Positions 8,486 to 17,894 of a stretch of DNA of 64,000 bases are shown here, piece by piece. Below the pieces are notes generated by a model, which saw only the letters and a list, made by a program, of their open reading frames with translations, was not told the origin of the DNA and made no database searches. The DNA lies in assembly GCF_000428125.1 (NCBI RefSeq), contig NZ_ATZI01000001.1:558001-622000 (forward strand). Reading direction: 5' to 3'. Position 1 is the first letter of the stretch; each line of letters begins with the position of its first letter. The position numbers and the translations under genes were made by a program. The DNA comes from Bacteroides graminisolvens DSM 19988 = JCM 15093. GTDB taxonomy: Bacteria > Bacteroidota > Bacteroidia > Bacteroidales > Bacteroidaceae.

Positions 8486-10523
8486 ATGAAATATATATTA
8501 TCCATAGTCGCTTTGTGCTGTTTTTATTTGTCGGCACAGGCTGTCTCTCCGGAGGTACCGGAATTAAAAAAATCAGATGCAAACATAATCGGCCATGTGC
8601 TCGATAAAGCAACCAAAGAACATTTACCCTACATCACACTGGCGCTAAAAGGCACTACCATTGGTACTGTAACAGATGCTACGGGGCATTACTTCTTGAA
8701 GAACTTACCCGAAGGAAATTTTGTGCTTGAGGTTAGCGCGGTGGGCTACAAAACGGTTAAACGAAATGTAAGTCTCAAGAAGGGACGTACGTTGGAAGAA
8801 GATTTTGAGATTGAGGAAGACTTGGTGGCGCTCGACGGGGTGGTTATTTCGGCTAACCGTAGTGAAACGACCCGCCGAATGGCGCCTACGCTGGTCAACG
8901 TGGTTGATTTTAAGATGTTTGAAACGACCAACTCGGCCACGCTGTCGCAGGGACTTAATTTTCAGCCGGGTGTGAGGGTGGAAACGAATTGCCAGAATTG
9001 TGGCTTCCAGCAGGTACGTATTAATGGACTCGACGGACCTTATACGCAGATATTAATAGATTCGCGCCCCATATTCAGTGCTTTGTCGGGTGTGTACGGC
9101 TTGGAACAAATACCGGCCAATATGATTGAAAGGGTGGAGGTGATGCGTGGCGGTGGCTCAGCTTTATTCGGCTCTTCGGCCATTGCAGGTACCATCAATA
9201 TCATCACCAAGGAGCCGCTGAGAAACTCCGGCCAGCTAGCGCATACGCTGACTGCTGTGGGCGATGCGTCGGCTTTCGATAATAATACGACCTTGAATGC
9301 TTCGTTGGTGACGGATGATCAGCGGGCAGGATTGTATGTGTTTGGTCAGAACCGCTATCGTTCGGGTTATGACCACGACGACGACGGCTACACGGAAATG
9401 CCTAAACTGAAGAATCAAACGGTAGGCTTCCGTTCGTACTTCAAGACGAGTACGTATACCAAGCTGACTTTTGAATACCACCACATGCAGGAGTTTCGCA
9501 GAGGGGGCAACTTGCTCAATCGCCCGCCGCACGAAGCTGATATTGCTGAACAATTGGAGCATTCCATCAATGGCGGTGGACTGAAGTTCGACTATTTTTC
9601 TCCCGATGAGAAGCATCGCCTGAGTGTGTTTTCTTCAGCTCAGCATACCGACAGGGACAGTTATTATGGTGGTGGAAAGGACTTGAATGCTTATGGAAAA
9701 ACAACCGATCTTACCTTTATGGCGGGTGCGCAGTATGTGTACCGGTTTGATCTATTGTTGTTTATGCCGTCTGATTTGACGTCGGGCGTGGAGTATAACC
9801 GTGACGGTCTGGAAGATAATATGTGGGGCTACAACAGGTACACGAAACAGACCATCAACATAGCCAGTGCTTTTTTGCAAAACGAATGGAAAACGGCCAA
9901 GTGGGGAATACTGATTGGGGCTCGTATCGACAAGCATAACCTGATGGATGATGCCGTTGTGAGTCCGCGGGCTAATTTGCGCTTCAACCCCACGGAGAAC
10001 CTGAACTTCCGACTGAGTTATGCTTCCGGCTTCCGCGCTCCGCAGGCTTTTGATGAAGATTTGCATATTGATAATGTGGGGGGGAACTGTTTCCATGATC
10101 GAACTGGCTTCTGATTTGAAAGAGGAGAAATCACAAAGTTTCAGTGCCTCGGCCGATTGATATCACCGGTTTGGCGCTTTTCAAACTAATTTCTTGGTGG
10201 AAGGTTTCTATACCAAGTTAGCCGATGTATTTGTACTCGAAGATACGGGCACTTACACGGGCTCCATGCTGGTTCAGCACATGGCCGGCTATGTGGAAAA
10301 GGATGTTGCGGTTACTACCCGTGACTTCTTAGATTTGGGCATCAAGCTGGCTTATGATTTTGATGTTTATAAAACAACAAAGTTACAGTTGAATGCAGGT
10401 GTGCAGAATCTGTTTAATGCTTATCAGAATGATTTCGATAAAGGCAGGAAGCGAGACTCAGGCTACATTTACGGTCCTTCGATGCCTCGAAGCTATTTTG
10501 CCGGAATCAAAATCAGTTATTAA
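8486..10523 (+). pseudogene. TonB-dependent receptor, frameshifted and interrupted
   Basis: The gene starts at ATG 8486 with a signal peptide ending at about residue 19. A carboxypeptidase-regulatory-like domain (residues about 30-110) and a plug domain follow, with VRINGLDGPYTQILIDSRP and IERVEVMRGGGSALFG, then the barrel. The frame runs into a stop near 10112. Removing one G from the seven-G run at 10078-10084 restores continuity into the frame that reads TVSMIELASDLKEEKS and continues to the natural C terminus SYFAGIKISY at 10523. In that frame a TGA at 10158-10160 still interrupts, where the sequence (SAD-stop-YHRFG) suggests a lost Trp or similar codon. Two independent lesions argue for a real pseudogene, though assembly errors must be excluded. 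Substrate unknown; context suggests a metal or metal complex. Confidence 0.8.
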
Positions 10524-10633
10524 AACGGATTATTTGTACGGAATTGTCACCTCAAATAACCGATTCTTCCGAAAGCGTATGCATCTTATCAACTAAATAT
10601 ACTATCTTTGGCCCCAAATAATGACTGGTAATT

Positions 10634-11290
10634 ATGACAATAAAAGATTTTTTTTCTTTCAGGGAGAATAAATACTTTTGGGTAAACATCATTGTGATGG
10701 TGGTTGTAGCCGGGGTGCTCGTATTCGGTGCACTCACGGGAGTTGATCTCTACACGCGCCACGGTGAATCGGTTGCCGTGCCCGATGTGCGCAACATGAC
10801 GGTGCAGCAGGCTGCCAAAATCTTTGCTGACAGGGGTTTGCTTTGCATGGTAACGGACTCTAGTTACGATAAACATAAAGCTGCGGGGTGTATCCTCGAT
10901 TATACTCCGGCTGCCGGACAAAAGGTGAAGGAGGGCAGAACCATTTATCTGACCATAAACACGTTGAACGTGCCGCTGAAACCGGTGCCCGATGTGGCCG
11001 ATAACAGTTCGGTACGTCAGGCGGAGGCACGCTTGTCGGCTGTAGGATTCAAACTCACCGAGAACGAATATGTGAGCGGTGAGAAGGACTGGGTGTATGG
11101 AGTGAAGTACCGCGGCAGACGCTTGATGGCCGACGAGAAGGTTCCGGCCGGTTCAACGCTTACTCTCATGGTGGGCGATGGAACGGAGGAGAGTCTGGAT
11201 ATGGGTACCGACAGCATCGGTGCCGACGATAGCGGTGATGACACCGGGGCGGAGCAGGCGCCCTCGAAATCTGAGGATAGCTGGTTCTAA
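10634..11290 (+). CDS. PASTA-domain membrane protein
   Basis: This 218-residue protein has a single membrane helix at about residues 15-36, then PASTA modules: one at about 45-112 (VPDVRNMTVQQAAKIF), a second at about 115-182 (VPDVADNSSVRQAEARL), and a Ser/Asp/Glu-rich acidic tail ending SKSEDSWF. PASTA modules bind peptidoglycan or its precursors. Unlike in Firmicutes and Actinobacteria, there is no kinase or penicillin-binding domain attached. A -7 box TATCTTTG lies at 10603-10610. It heads a run of genes that includes ddl, which fits a role in wall synthesis or sensing. Confidence 0.88.
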   Translation: MTIKDFFSFRENKYFWVNIIVMVVVAGVLVFGALTGVDLYTRHGESVAVPDVRNMTVQQAAKIFADRGLLCMVTDSSYDKHKAAGCILDYTPAAGQKVKEGRTIYLTINTLNVPLKPVPDVADNSSVRQAEARLSAVGFKLTENEYVSGEKDWVYGVKYRGRRLMADEKVPAGSTLTLMVGDGTEESLDMGTDSIGADDSGDDTGAEQAPSKSEDSWF

Positions 11291-11316
11291 ATAATTCATC
11301 CGTTTTTGAGTGTCAG

Positions 11317-12390
11317 ATGATAGAAAACTTTTCAGAAGAGATAGAAGATAACGATATTGATGAGATAGAAGCCATTGGCGACGAGGCTCAGCTTTACGAA
11401 CATTTCCGGGTGGTGGCCGACAAAGGGCAGGCGCTCGTAAGGGTTGACAAGTATTTGTTCGACCGCATTGTCAATGCTTCGCGCAACCGCATTCAAAAGG
11501 CAGCTGAGGCGGGATTCGTCATGGTAAACGGTAAGCCGGTGAAGTGCAGCTACAAGGTGAAGCCGCTGGACGTAATCACGGTCATGATGGACCGTCCGCG
11601 TTACGAAAATGAGGTGGTGCCCGAGGATATTCCGCTCAACATTGTGTACGAGGATAAGTATCTGATGGTGGTGAATAAACCTGCCGGACTGGTAGTGCAT
11701 CCGGGGCACGGTAATTATCACGGTACACTGGTCAACGCTTTGGCTTGGCACCTGAAGGATGATCCCGATTACGATGCCAATGACCCGAGAGTGGGACTGG
11801 TGCACCGCATTGACAAGGACACGTCGGGTTTGCTGGTTATAGCCAAAACTCCCGATGCCAAGACGCATCTGGGATTGCAATTCTTTAATAAAACAACCAA
11901 ACGCAAATACCGCGCGCTGGTGTGGGGTATTGTTGAGGAAAACGAGGGCACAGTCGTTGGAAACATCGCCCGTAACCCCAGAGACCGCATGCAGATGGCG
12001 GTTTTCGAAGACCCGGAGATAGGCAAACATGCCGTTACGCATTACCGGGTGCTGGAGAGGCTGGGCTATGTTACGCTGGTGGAGTGTGTGCTCGAAACCG
12101 GAAGAACACACCAAATACGCGTGCACATGAAACACATTGGGCACGTGCTGTTTAATGATGAACGCTACGGCGGACACGAAATTCTCAAAGGAACTCACTT
12201 TAGTAAATACAAACAATTTGTAAACAACTGCTTTGATATTTGTCCCCGACAGGCGCTTCATGCCATGACATTGGGTTTTGTACACCCTCACACCGGTGAG
12301 GAGGTGTATTTTACCTCTGAAATGCCCGATGACATGACGCAGCTTATCGACAGATGGAGAGGCTATATTAGTAATAGAGATTTAGTATGA
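11317..12390 (+). CDS. 23S rRNA pseudouridine synthase, RluD type
   Basis: A 357-residue enzyme with an N-terminal S4 RNA-binding domain (about residues 40-105, RVDKYLFDRI) and a RluA/RluD-type catalytic domain with the active-site motif HRIDKDTSGLLV near residue 165, whose first Asp is the catalytic residue. Enzymes of this type convert uridines in helix 69 of 23S rRNA to pseudouridine. The last codons overlap the ddl start as ATGA (12387-12390), so the two are translationally coupled. An acidic extension of about 30 residues precedes the S4 domain. Confidence 0.9.
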   Translation: MIENFSEEIEDNDIDEIEAIGDEAQLYEHFRVVADKGQALVRVDKYLFDRIVNASRNRIQKAAEAGFVMVNGKPVKCSYKVKPLDVITVMMDRPRYENEVVPEDIPLNIVYEDKYLMVVNKPAGLVVHPGHGNYHGTLVNALAWHLKDDPDYDANDPRVGLVHRIDKDTSGLLVIAKTPDAKTHLGLQFFNKTTKRKYRALVWGIVEENEGTVVGNIARNPRDRMQMAVFEDPEIGKHAVTHYRVLERLGYVTLVECVLETGRTHQIRVHMKHIGHVLFNDERYGGHEILKGTHFSKYKQFVNNCFDICPRQALHAMTLGFVHPHTGEEVYFTSEMPDDMTQLIDRWRGYISNRDLV

Positions 12391-13361
12391 AACCAATTGT
12401 TGCCATTGTAGCAGGTGGAGATTCTTCTGAACTGCCTGTTTCCCTTCGCAGCGCCCAGGGGCTTTATTCCTTTATAGATAAGGAAAAATATGATTTGTAC
12501 ATTGTTGAAATGCAGGGACTTCGCTGGGAAGTGCAACTGCCCGGTGGCGAAAAGGCTGCTGTTGACCGTAACGATTTTAGCTTCCACAACGGAACGGATA
12601 AGGTGAAGTTTGATTTTGCCTATATCACCATTCACGGTACACCCGGTGAAAACGGTCTGCTACAAGGCTATTTCGATATGTTACGCGTTCCGTATTCGTG
12701 CTGTGGGGTATTGCCTGCCGCTATTACATTCAACAAGTTTACCTGCAACCAGTACCTCAAAGGGTTTGGCATACGGGTGGCAGAATCTCTCATGATTCGC
12801 AAAGGGCACGAGGTGCTCAATCAGGAGATTACCGGCAAGGTGGGATTACCTTGTTTCATTAAGCCCAACTTGGGTGGCTCTAGCTTCGGCGTGACGAAGG
12901 TGAAGGAGGAATCGCAAATTCAACCGGCTCTTGAGAAAGCATTTAGCGAAGCCGATGAGGTAATTGTTGAGGCGTTTATGGACGGAATAGAAATTACCTG
13001 CGGATGTTACAAAACAAAATCAAAAGAGGTAGTGTTTCCTATTACGGAGGTAGTTACTAAAAATGAATTCTTTGATTATGATGCGAAGTATAACGGACAG
13101 GTGGAGGAAATTACGCCTGCACGTTTGCCTGACGAGTTGACCGAACGGGTGCAACTGCTCACTTCGGCCATTTATGATATCTTGGGCTGTTCGGGTATTA
13201 TACGCATTGACTATATCATTACCGAGTCGCAAAAAATTAATCTGCTCGAGATTAACACCACGCCCGGAATGACACCAACCAGCTTTATTCCACAGCAGAT
13301 TAGTGCTGCCGGACTGGATATTAAAGATGTAATGACTGATATTATTGAAGATAAATTATGA
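12387..13361 (+). CDS. ddl: D-alanine--D-alanine ligase
   Basis: A 324-residue ATP-grasp ligase that joins two D-alanines for peptidoglycan precursors in the cytoplasm. Recognisable pieces are ITIHGTPGENGLLQG in the N-terminal domain, the ATP-binding LPCFIKPNLGGSSFGV, and the Mg-binding end EINTTPGMTPTS. It overlaps both neighbours by four bases (ATGA at 12387 and 13358). Its N terminus begins directly with KPIVAIVAGGDSSE, typical for the Bacteroides enzyme. Confidence 0.95.
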   Translation: MKPIVAIVAGGDSSELPVSLRSAQGLYSFIDKEKYDLYIVEMQGLRWEVQLPGGEKAAVDRNDFSFHNGTDKVKFDFAYITIHGTPGENGLLQGYFDMLRVPYSCCGVLPAAITFNKFTCNQYLKGFGIRVAESLMIRKGHEVLNQEITGKVGLPCFIKPNLGGSSFGVTKVKEESQIQPALEKAFSEADEVIVEAFMDGIEITCGCYKTKSKEVVFPITEVVTKNEFFDYDAKYNGQVEEITPARLPDELTERVQLLTSAIYDILGCSGIIRIDYIITESQKINLLEINTTPGMTPTSFIPQQISAAGLDIKDVMTDIIEDKL

Positions 13362-14506
13362 ATCCGACTGCTTTTGATGACATCCGACCTTATCATGACG
13401 AGGAGCTTCCTGCCGTTTATGAGGAGCTGATTGCCGATCCTGCCTTTCAAAAGGCTGTTTCGTCTATTATGCCGGGGGTGCCTTTCGAGGCTATTGCGCA
13501 GAAAATGCGTTCTTGCCGTACTAAGCTGGAGTTTCAGAAGGCTTTTTGTTATGGTTTACTTTGGAATATCGTAAAGGAGTGTGCCAGCGGACTTACCATT
13601 GACCACTCTGCTTTGCCCGATAAGGAGAAGCCGTATACGTACATTTCCAATCACCGCGATATTATTCTCGACTCGGGTTTCTTGTCGATCTTGTTGCTCG
13701 ATTTGGGTATGAGTACGGTGGAGATTGCCATTGGCGACAATCTGCTGATTTATCCGTGGATAAAAAAGGTGGTGCGCATCAACAAATCATTTATTGTGCA
13801 ACGGGCGCTCACCATGCGCCAGATGTTGGAAGCATCGGCACTGATGTCGAACTACATGCATTACACCATTCGCGACAAGAAACAATCTATCTGGATTGCG
13901 CAGCGCGAGGGACGTGCAAAAGATTCCAACGACCGCACGCAAGATAGTGTACTCAAGATGTTGGCCATGGGTGGTGAGGGTTCTGTGCTGGAGCGACTGG
14001 CGGAGATGAACATCGCACCGCTGTCTCTTTCGTATGAGTATGATCCGTGTGATTACCTCAAAGCGCAGGAATTTCAACTGAAAAGAGATGTTGAGGGTTA
14101 CAAGAAATCAACTCAGGATGATTTGCTGAACATGAAAACCGGGTTATTCGGTTTCAAGGGAAGGGTTCACTTCCAAGTGGCGGAGCTGATCAACGACGAC
14201 CTCTTGAAACTGGATGCTTCTTTGCCGAAAACGGAACTTTTTGCTTGTGTCTCAGCTTTGATTGACCGGAAGATTCATGCCAATTATCGTTTGTATCCCG
14301 GCAATTATGTGGCGTGTGATTTACTCGATGGAACGACCACTTTTGCCGGTAATTATTCGGCTGAAGAGAAGCAAACATTCGAGGATTATATTGCAGGACA
14401 GCTCGACAAAATTTCTATTCCCAATAAAGATGTGGAGTTTTTGCGTGAGAAGTTATTAGTAATGTATGCCAATCCTGTAATTAATTACCTGGCCGCAAGT
14501 CGATGA
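13358..14506 (+). CDS. 1-acylglycerol-3-phosphate acyltransferase-like protein
   Basis: A 382-residue protein with the acyltransferase motif NHRDIILDSGF at about residues 92-102, the form of HxxxxD used by this family, and a second block QREGRAKDSNDR in place of the common FPEGTRS. It would transfer an acyl chain to a lysophospholipid or related acceptor at the inner membrane face. It is longer than PlsC because of extensions at both ends, so the exact substrate is open. It overlaps ddl and the lipoprotein gene by ATGA on both sides. Confidence 0.75.
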   Translation: MNPTAFDDIRPYHDEELPAVYEELIADPAFQKAVSSIMPGVPFEAIAQKMRSCRTKLEFQKAFCYGLLWNIVKECASGLTIDHSALPDKEKPYTYISNHRDIILDSGFLSILLLDLGMSTVEIAIGDNLLIYPWIKKVVRINKSFIVQRALTMRQMLEASALMSNYMHYTIRDKKQSIWIAQREGRAKDSNDRTQDSVLKMLAMGGEGSVLERLAEMNIAPLSLSYEYDPCDYLKAQEFQLKRDVEGYKKSTQDDLLNMKTGLFGFKGRVHFQVAELINDDLLKLDASLPKTELFACVSALIDRKIHANYRLYPGNYVACDLLDGTTTFAGNYSAEEKQTFEDYIAGQLDKISIPNKDVEFLREKLLVMYANPVINYLAASR

Positions 14507-15183
14507 AACCGTTCCGACTCTTTCTAATCAGTCTACTGAGCATCTGCTGTCTGTCTTCTTGTGAGGAAGATGACGATTATGTTTATCCTTCGGTTCAACT
14601 GGAATTTCTGACCGGAAGAGCAGGAGTCAATGGGAGTTTGGCTACGTTAACCAGAGACAACGGACAGTTGTTGGAGGTAGCGGAGGATGCATCGGCCACC
14701 ACGGCATCGCCGGGTGATACGTTGCGTTTGGTAGCCAATTATGAAACGAAAGAGGTGAGTCAGAATGGAGTACCCCGGGTGAAGATTTATGCTTTACTGC
14801 AAGCCATTTCACCGAAGCCCGAACCGGCTTCTGCCTTTAAGAATGGGGTATTCACTGATCCGGTGGCCATACAGAGTGTGTGGAAAGGAAATGCTTACCT
14901 GAATGCTGTGCTGCTGGTAAAAATGCACAGTGCCAAACACCTGTTTCACTTTGTGGAGGAGGCGCTTGCTATTGACGGTGAGGGAAGAACGGTAGTGTAC
15001 CTCAAACTGTATCACGATGATGGGGACGACTTGCAGGCGTTTACCCGCCGGGCTTATGTTTCTGTGCCTTTGAACGGGTATCTTCTAAACAATACGAATG
15101 GGGTGGTTGTTTATTTTAGCGTTAACACGTACGATGAAGGGGTGAAGACCTATCGGTACGAATTTGCGCCTTCGTCGAATTAG
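14503..15183 (+). CDS. NigD-like lipoprotein
   Basis: A 226-residue secreted protein with a lipobox ending at Cys20 (CCLSSC), then EEDDDYVYPSVQLEF, which opens the NigD-like beta-rich fold known only from Bacteroidetes. Members are surface or periplasmic lipoproteins without proven activity. It overlaps the acyltransferase gene by ATGA and is the last member of the coupled operon starting with the PASTA gene. Confidence 0.8.
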   Translation: MKPFRLFLISLLSICCLSSCEEDDDYVYPSVQLEFLTGRAGVNGSLATLTRDNGQLLEVAEDASATTASPGDTLRLVANYETKEVSQNGVPRVKIYALLQAISPKPEPASAFKNGVFTDPVAIQSVWKGNAYLNAVLLVKMHSAKHLFHFVEEALAIDGEGRTVVYLKLYHDDGDDLQAFTRRAYVSVPLNGYLLNNTNGVVVYFSVNTYDEGVKTYRYEFAPSSN

Positions 15184-15205
15184 TTTAACTTTAATAATTG
15201 ACCAA

Positions 15206-15589
15206 ATGTATCACTTAGTTGTAACTACCATGTTTATATTGTCGTCTTTGTTTGGTTGTCAGCAGCCAAAAAACTATACAACTCTTCCCACTAATGAGTT
15301 CGAATCGCTGATTAAAGAGGAGTCTGTGCAACGTCTTGATGTGCGCACACCACTCGAATTCTCGGAAGGCCACATTGCCAAATCCATTAATATCAATGTG
15401 CTCGACGGATCTTTTCAGGCCATAGCCGATTCGCTGTTGCAGAAGGATGTGCCGGTAGCGCTTTATTGTCGCAGCGGGCATCGCAGCAAAAAGGCTGCCT
15501 CTATTTTGGCAAAGCAAGGCTTTCAGGTTTACGAACTGGCTGAAGGATTCAACGGTTGGCAACAGGCTGGTAAACCGGTAGATAAATGA
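15206..15589 (+). CDS. Rhodanese-like lipoprotein
   Basis: A 127-residue protein starting at ATG 15206, with a lipobox ending at Cys18 (LSSLFGC) and one rhodanese domain at about residues 28-125. The active-site loop is CRSGHRS with Cys88. Such proteins carry or transfer sulfane sulfur; an exported lipid-anchored form would act in the periplasm. A longer reading from 15164 would destroy the signal peptide. It lies 22 bp after the NigD-like gene and ends at a bidirectional terminator. Confidence 0.88.
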   Translation: MYHLVVTTMFILSSLFGCQQPKNYTTLPTNEFESLIKEESVQRLDVRTPLEFSEGHIAKSININVLDGSFQAIADSLLQKDVPVALYCRSGHRSKKAASILAKQGFQVYELAEGFNGWQQAGKPVDK

Positions 15590-15590
15590 C

Positions 15591-15628
15591 AAAAGAGCTG
15601 CAACTTCTTTCAGGGTTGCAGCTCTTTT
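15591..15628. terminator. Bidirectional terminator
   Basis: Perfect 14-bp arms AAAAGAGCTGCAAC (15591-15604) and their complement (15615-15628) enclose a 10-base loop, with A and T runs at the two edges. It sits between the converging rhodanese and argF' genes and can serve both. Confidence 0.9.
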
Positions 15629-15647
15629 ACTTATAGGGGAAAGGTTT

Positions 15648-16604
15648 TTATTTCAACCCTTCAATCATTCTTTTCAATACAACGGTAGCCGATATTTCGC
15701 GGTTGGCAGCTTCGGGAATAACAATAGATTGAGGACCCTCAATCACGCTGTCAGTAACAATCATATTTCTACGTACCGGTAAGCAGTGCATGAAATAGGC
15801 GTTGTTGGTAACAGACATGTGTTTGTTGCTCACGGTCCAGTCCATATCTTTACTCAGAACTCTGCCGTAATTGTCGCCTGTGTAGGCAGCCCAGTTCTTG
15901 GCATATATGAAGTCGGCTCCTTCAAAGGCTTTCATCTGGTCATATTCTACCCGCGCATTGCCCACAAATTCGGGAGCAAGCTCGTAACCTTCGGGGTGTG
16001 TGATGACGAATTCATAGTCGGTTGCGTTCATCCATTCGGCAAATGAGTTGGGCACTGCCTGAGGAAGTGCGCGAGGATGAGGTGCCCAAGTCATTACTAC
16101 CTTGGGACGTGCCGTTTTCTTATACTCTTCAATGGTAATAAGGTCGGCAAAGCTTTGCAGGGGGTGGCGTGTGGCTGCTTCCATAGAAAAGACCGGGCGA
16201 CCGGAATGTTCAATGAACTGATTGATGATTACTTCGTTGTAATCATATTCGCGATCTTCAAAACGGGCAAAAGAACGTACGCCGATGATGTCGCAATAAC
16301 ATCCCATGACGGGTATGGCTTCGAGCAAATGCTCGGGCTTATCACCATCCATAATCACGCCTCGTTCTGTTTCCAGTTTCCAGGCTCCCTGGTTGATGTC
16401 AAGTACCATGACGTTCATGCCCAGGTTCATTGCGGCTTTGTGCGTACTTAAACGGGTGCGCAGACTGGAGTTGAAGAATATCATCATCAGGGTTTTGTTA
16501 CGACCCAGCTCCACGTATTTGAATTTATCTTTCTTTATTTCAAAAGCTTCATCGAGGGCACTTTTCAAATCGCCCAAGTCATGTACACATGTAAATTGTT
16601 TCAT
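15648..16604 (-). CDS. argF': N-succinylornithine carbamoyltransferase
   Basis: A 318-residue transcarbamylase of arginine synthesis. It has the unusual carbamoyl-phosphate loop FFNSSLRTRLST and the C-terminal HCLPVRRN. Counting from the ATG at 16604, residue 90 is proline (GDKPEHLLEA). In the Bacteroides fragilis enzyme this proline is the known determinant for N-succinyl-L-ornithine rather than N-acetylornithine. The length equals that of the B. fragilis protein. It is third in a proB-proA-argF' cluster, with a 20-bp gap after proA. The ATG two codons upstream (16610) is possible. Confidence 0.93.
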   Translation of the reverse strand: MKQFTCVHDLGDLKSALDEAFEIKKDKFKYVELGRNKTLMMIFFNSSLRTRLSTHKAAMNLGMNVMVLDINQGAWKLETERGVIMDGDKPEHLLEAIPVMGCYCDIIGVRSFARFEDREYDYNEVIINQFIEHSGRPVFSMEAATRHPLQSFADLITIEEYKKTARPKVVMTWAPHPRALPQAVPNSFAEWMNATDYEFVITHPEGYELAPEFVGNARVEYDQMKAFEGADFIYAKNWAAYTGDNYGRVLSKDMDWTVSNKHMSVTNNAYFMHCLPVRRNMIVTDSVIEGPQSIVIPEAANREISATVVLKRMIEGLK

Positions 16605-16624
16605 GTTCACTTTATTTAGTTGGT

Positions 16625-17878
16625 TTATACTCTTATTTGCCCGTCGCCTTCAACAATCCATTTATAGGAAGTAATCTCTTCCAGTCCCATAGGTCCCCGA
16701 GCATGCAGTTTCTGCGTGCTGATGCCGATCTCAGCACCCAATCCGAATTGAGCACCGTCGGTAAAGGCCGTGGATACGTTGGTGTACACACAAGCCGCAT
16801 CAACCACTTTGGTAAAAAGGATTGCTGATTCTTTGTTTTCAGTGATGATGCATTCGCTGTGCTTGGAACTGTACATGTGTATGTGTTCCAATGCCTCCGG
16901 CAGACTGCCAACTGTTTTCACAGCCATGGCATACGACAGGAATTCGGTACCGAAACTTTCATCTGTAGCATGTTTCAGTAACTCGGCAGGGTAATGTCCT
17001 TGTAGTGCGTTGTAAGCCTCGGTATCCGCGTAAACCAGTACGTTACTGGCTGGAAGCAGTTGACACAAGGTAGGTAAGTCGGCCAGGCGTTTGCGGTGAA
17101 CCACCAGACAGTCGAGCGCATTACATACGCTTACACGTCTGGTCTTGGCATTGTTCACAATGCGGGTTCCTTTTTCCAAGTCGCCGTCTTCATCGAAATA
17201 GGTATGGCAAATACCTGCACCGGTTTCAATAACGGGGATAGACGCATTTTGGCGGACGAAATTAATAAGTCCGCAACTGCCGCGAGGTATGATAAGATCT
17301 ACATAACCCACGGCGTGAAGCAAGGCGTTGGTTGCTTCACGGTCTGCCGGCAGCAGTTCAGCTATATGTGTGTCGAGCTGATGTTGTTTCAATATGCTGT
17401 GAATAACGCTTACAATGGCTTTGTTGGAGAATTCGGCATCACTTCCGCCTTTCAGCAGACAAGCATTTCCACTCTTAAAACAAAGGGAAAATACGTCGAA
17501 GCTCACGTTGGGGCGAGCTTCGTAGATGATACCGATCACGCCGAAGGGCACACTGACTTTGGTGAGCTTCATGCCGTTGGGCCTCACTGTCTCTGCCAAT
17601 ATCCTTCCCAACGGAGAGGGTAGGGAAGCCACGTTGCGTATGTCGGCTGCAATGTCTTTGATTCGTTGTTCAGTCAGCTTCAACCGGTCGAACTTCGGGT
17701 CTGCCGGATCCATTCTTTCCAGATCTTTTTGGTTCTCTGACAGAATGAATGCGGTATGTTCCACTGCTGCATCGGCAACGGCCAGTAACACACTGTTAAT
17801 TTGGTCATCGGTTAACAATGCCAGTTTTCTGCTGGCCGCTTGTACGGCAGCAAACGTGTCGTTTAACTGTTCCATCAT
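16625..17878 (-). CDS. proA: Gamma-glutamyl phosphate reductase
   Basis: A 417-residue aldehyde-dehydrogenase-fold enzyme reducing gamma-glutamyl phosphate to glutamate semialdehyde with NADPH in proline synthesis. Typical segments are [31 protein letters not shown] and [14 protein letters not shown] with the catalytic Cys, and the C-terminal [13 protein letters not shown]. Starts 16 bp after proB. Confidence 0.95.
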   Translation of the reverse strand: MMEQLNDTFAAVQAASRKLALLTDDQINSVLLAVADAAVEHTAFILSENQKDLERMDPADPKFDRLKLTEQRIKDIAADIRNVASLPSPLGRILAETVRPNGMKLTKVSVPFGVIGIIYEARPNVSFDVFSLCFKSGNACLLKGGSDAEFSNKAIVSVIHSILKQHQLDTHIAELLPADREATNALLHAVGYVDLIIPRGSCGLINFVRQNASIPVIETGAGICHTYFDEDGDLEKGTRIVNNAKTRRVSVCNALDCLVVHRKRLADLPTLCQLLPASNVLVYADTEAYNALQGHYPAELLKHATDESFGTEFLSYAMAVKTVGSLPEALEHIHMYSSKHSECIITENKESAILFTKVVDAACVYTNVSTAFTDGAQFGLGAEIGISTQKLHARGPMGLEEITSYKWIVEGDGQIRV

Positions 17879-17894
17879 ATTTTTGTTTTAAGCG

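Noticed and set aside
10158..10160. TGA read as selenocysteine or a programmed event
   Set aside because: The upstream frame is already broken and no selenocysteine element or machinery is seen; the position aligns with an ordinary residue before YHRFG.
11332..12291. A 319-codon open frame on the minus strand
   Set aside because: It lies wholly inside the rluD-type gene on the other strand; the protein text is that of an antisense shadow (His/Val-rich, no domain).
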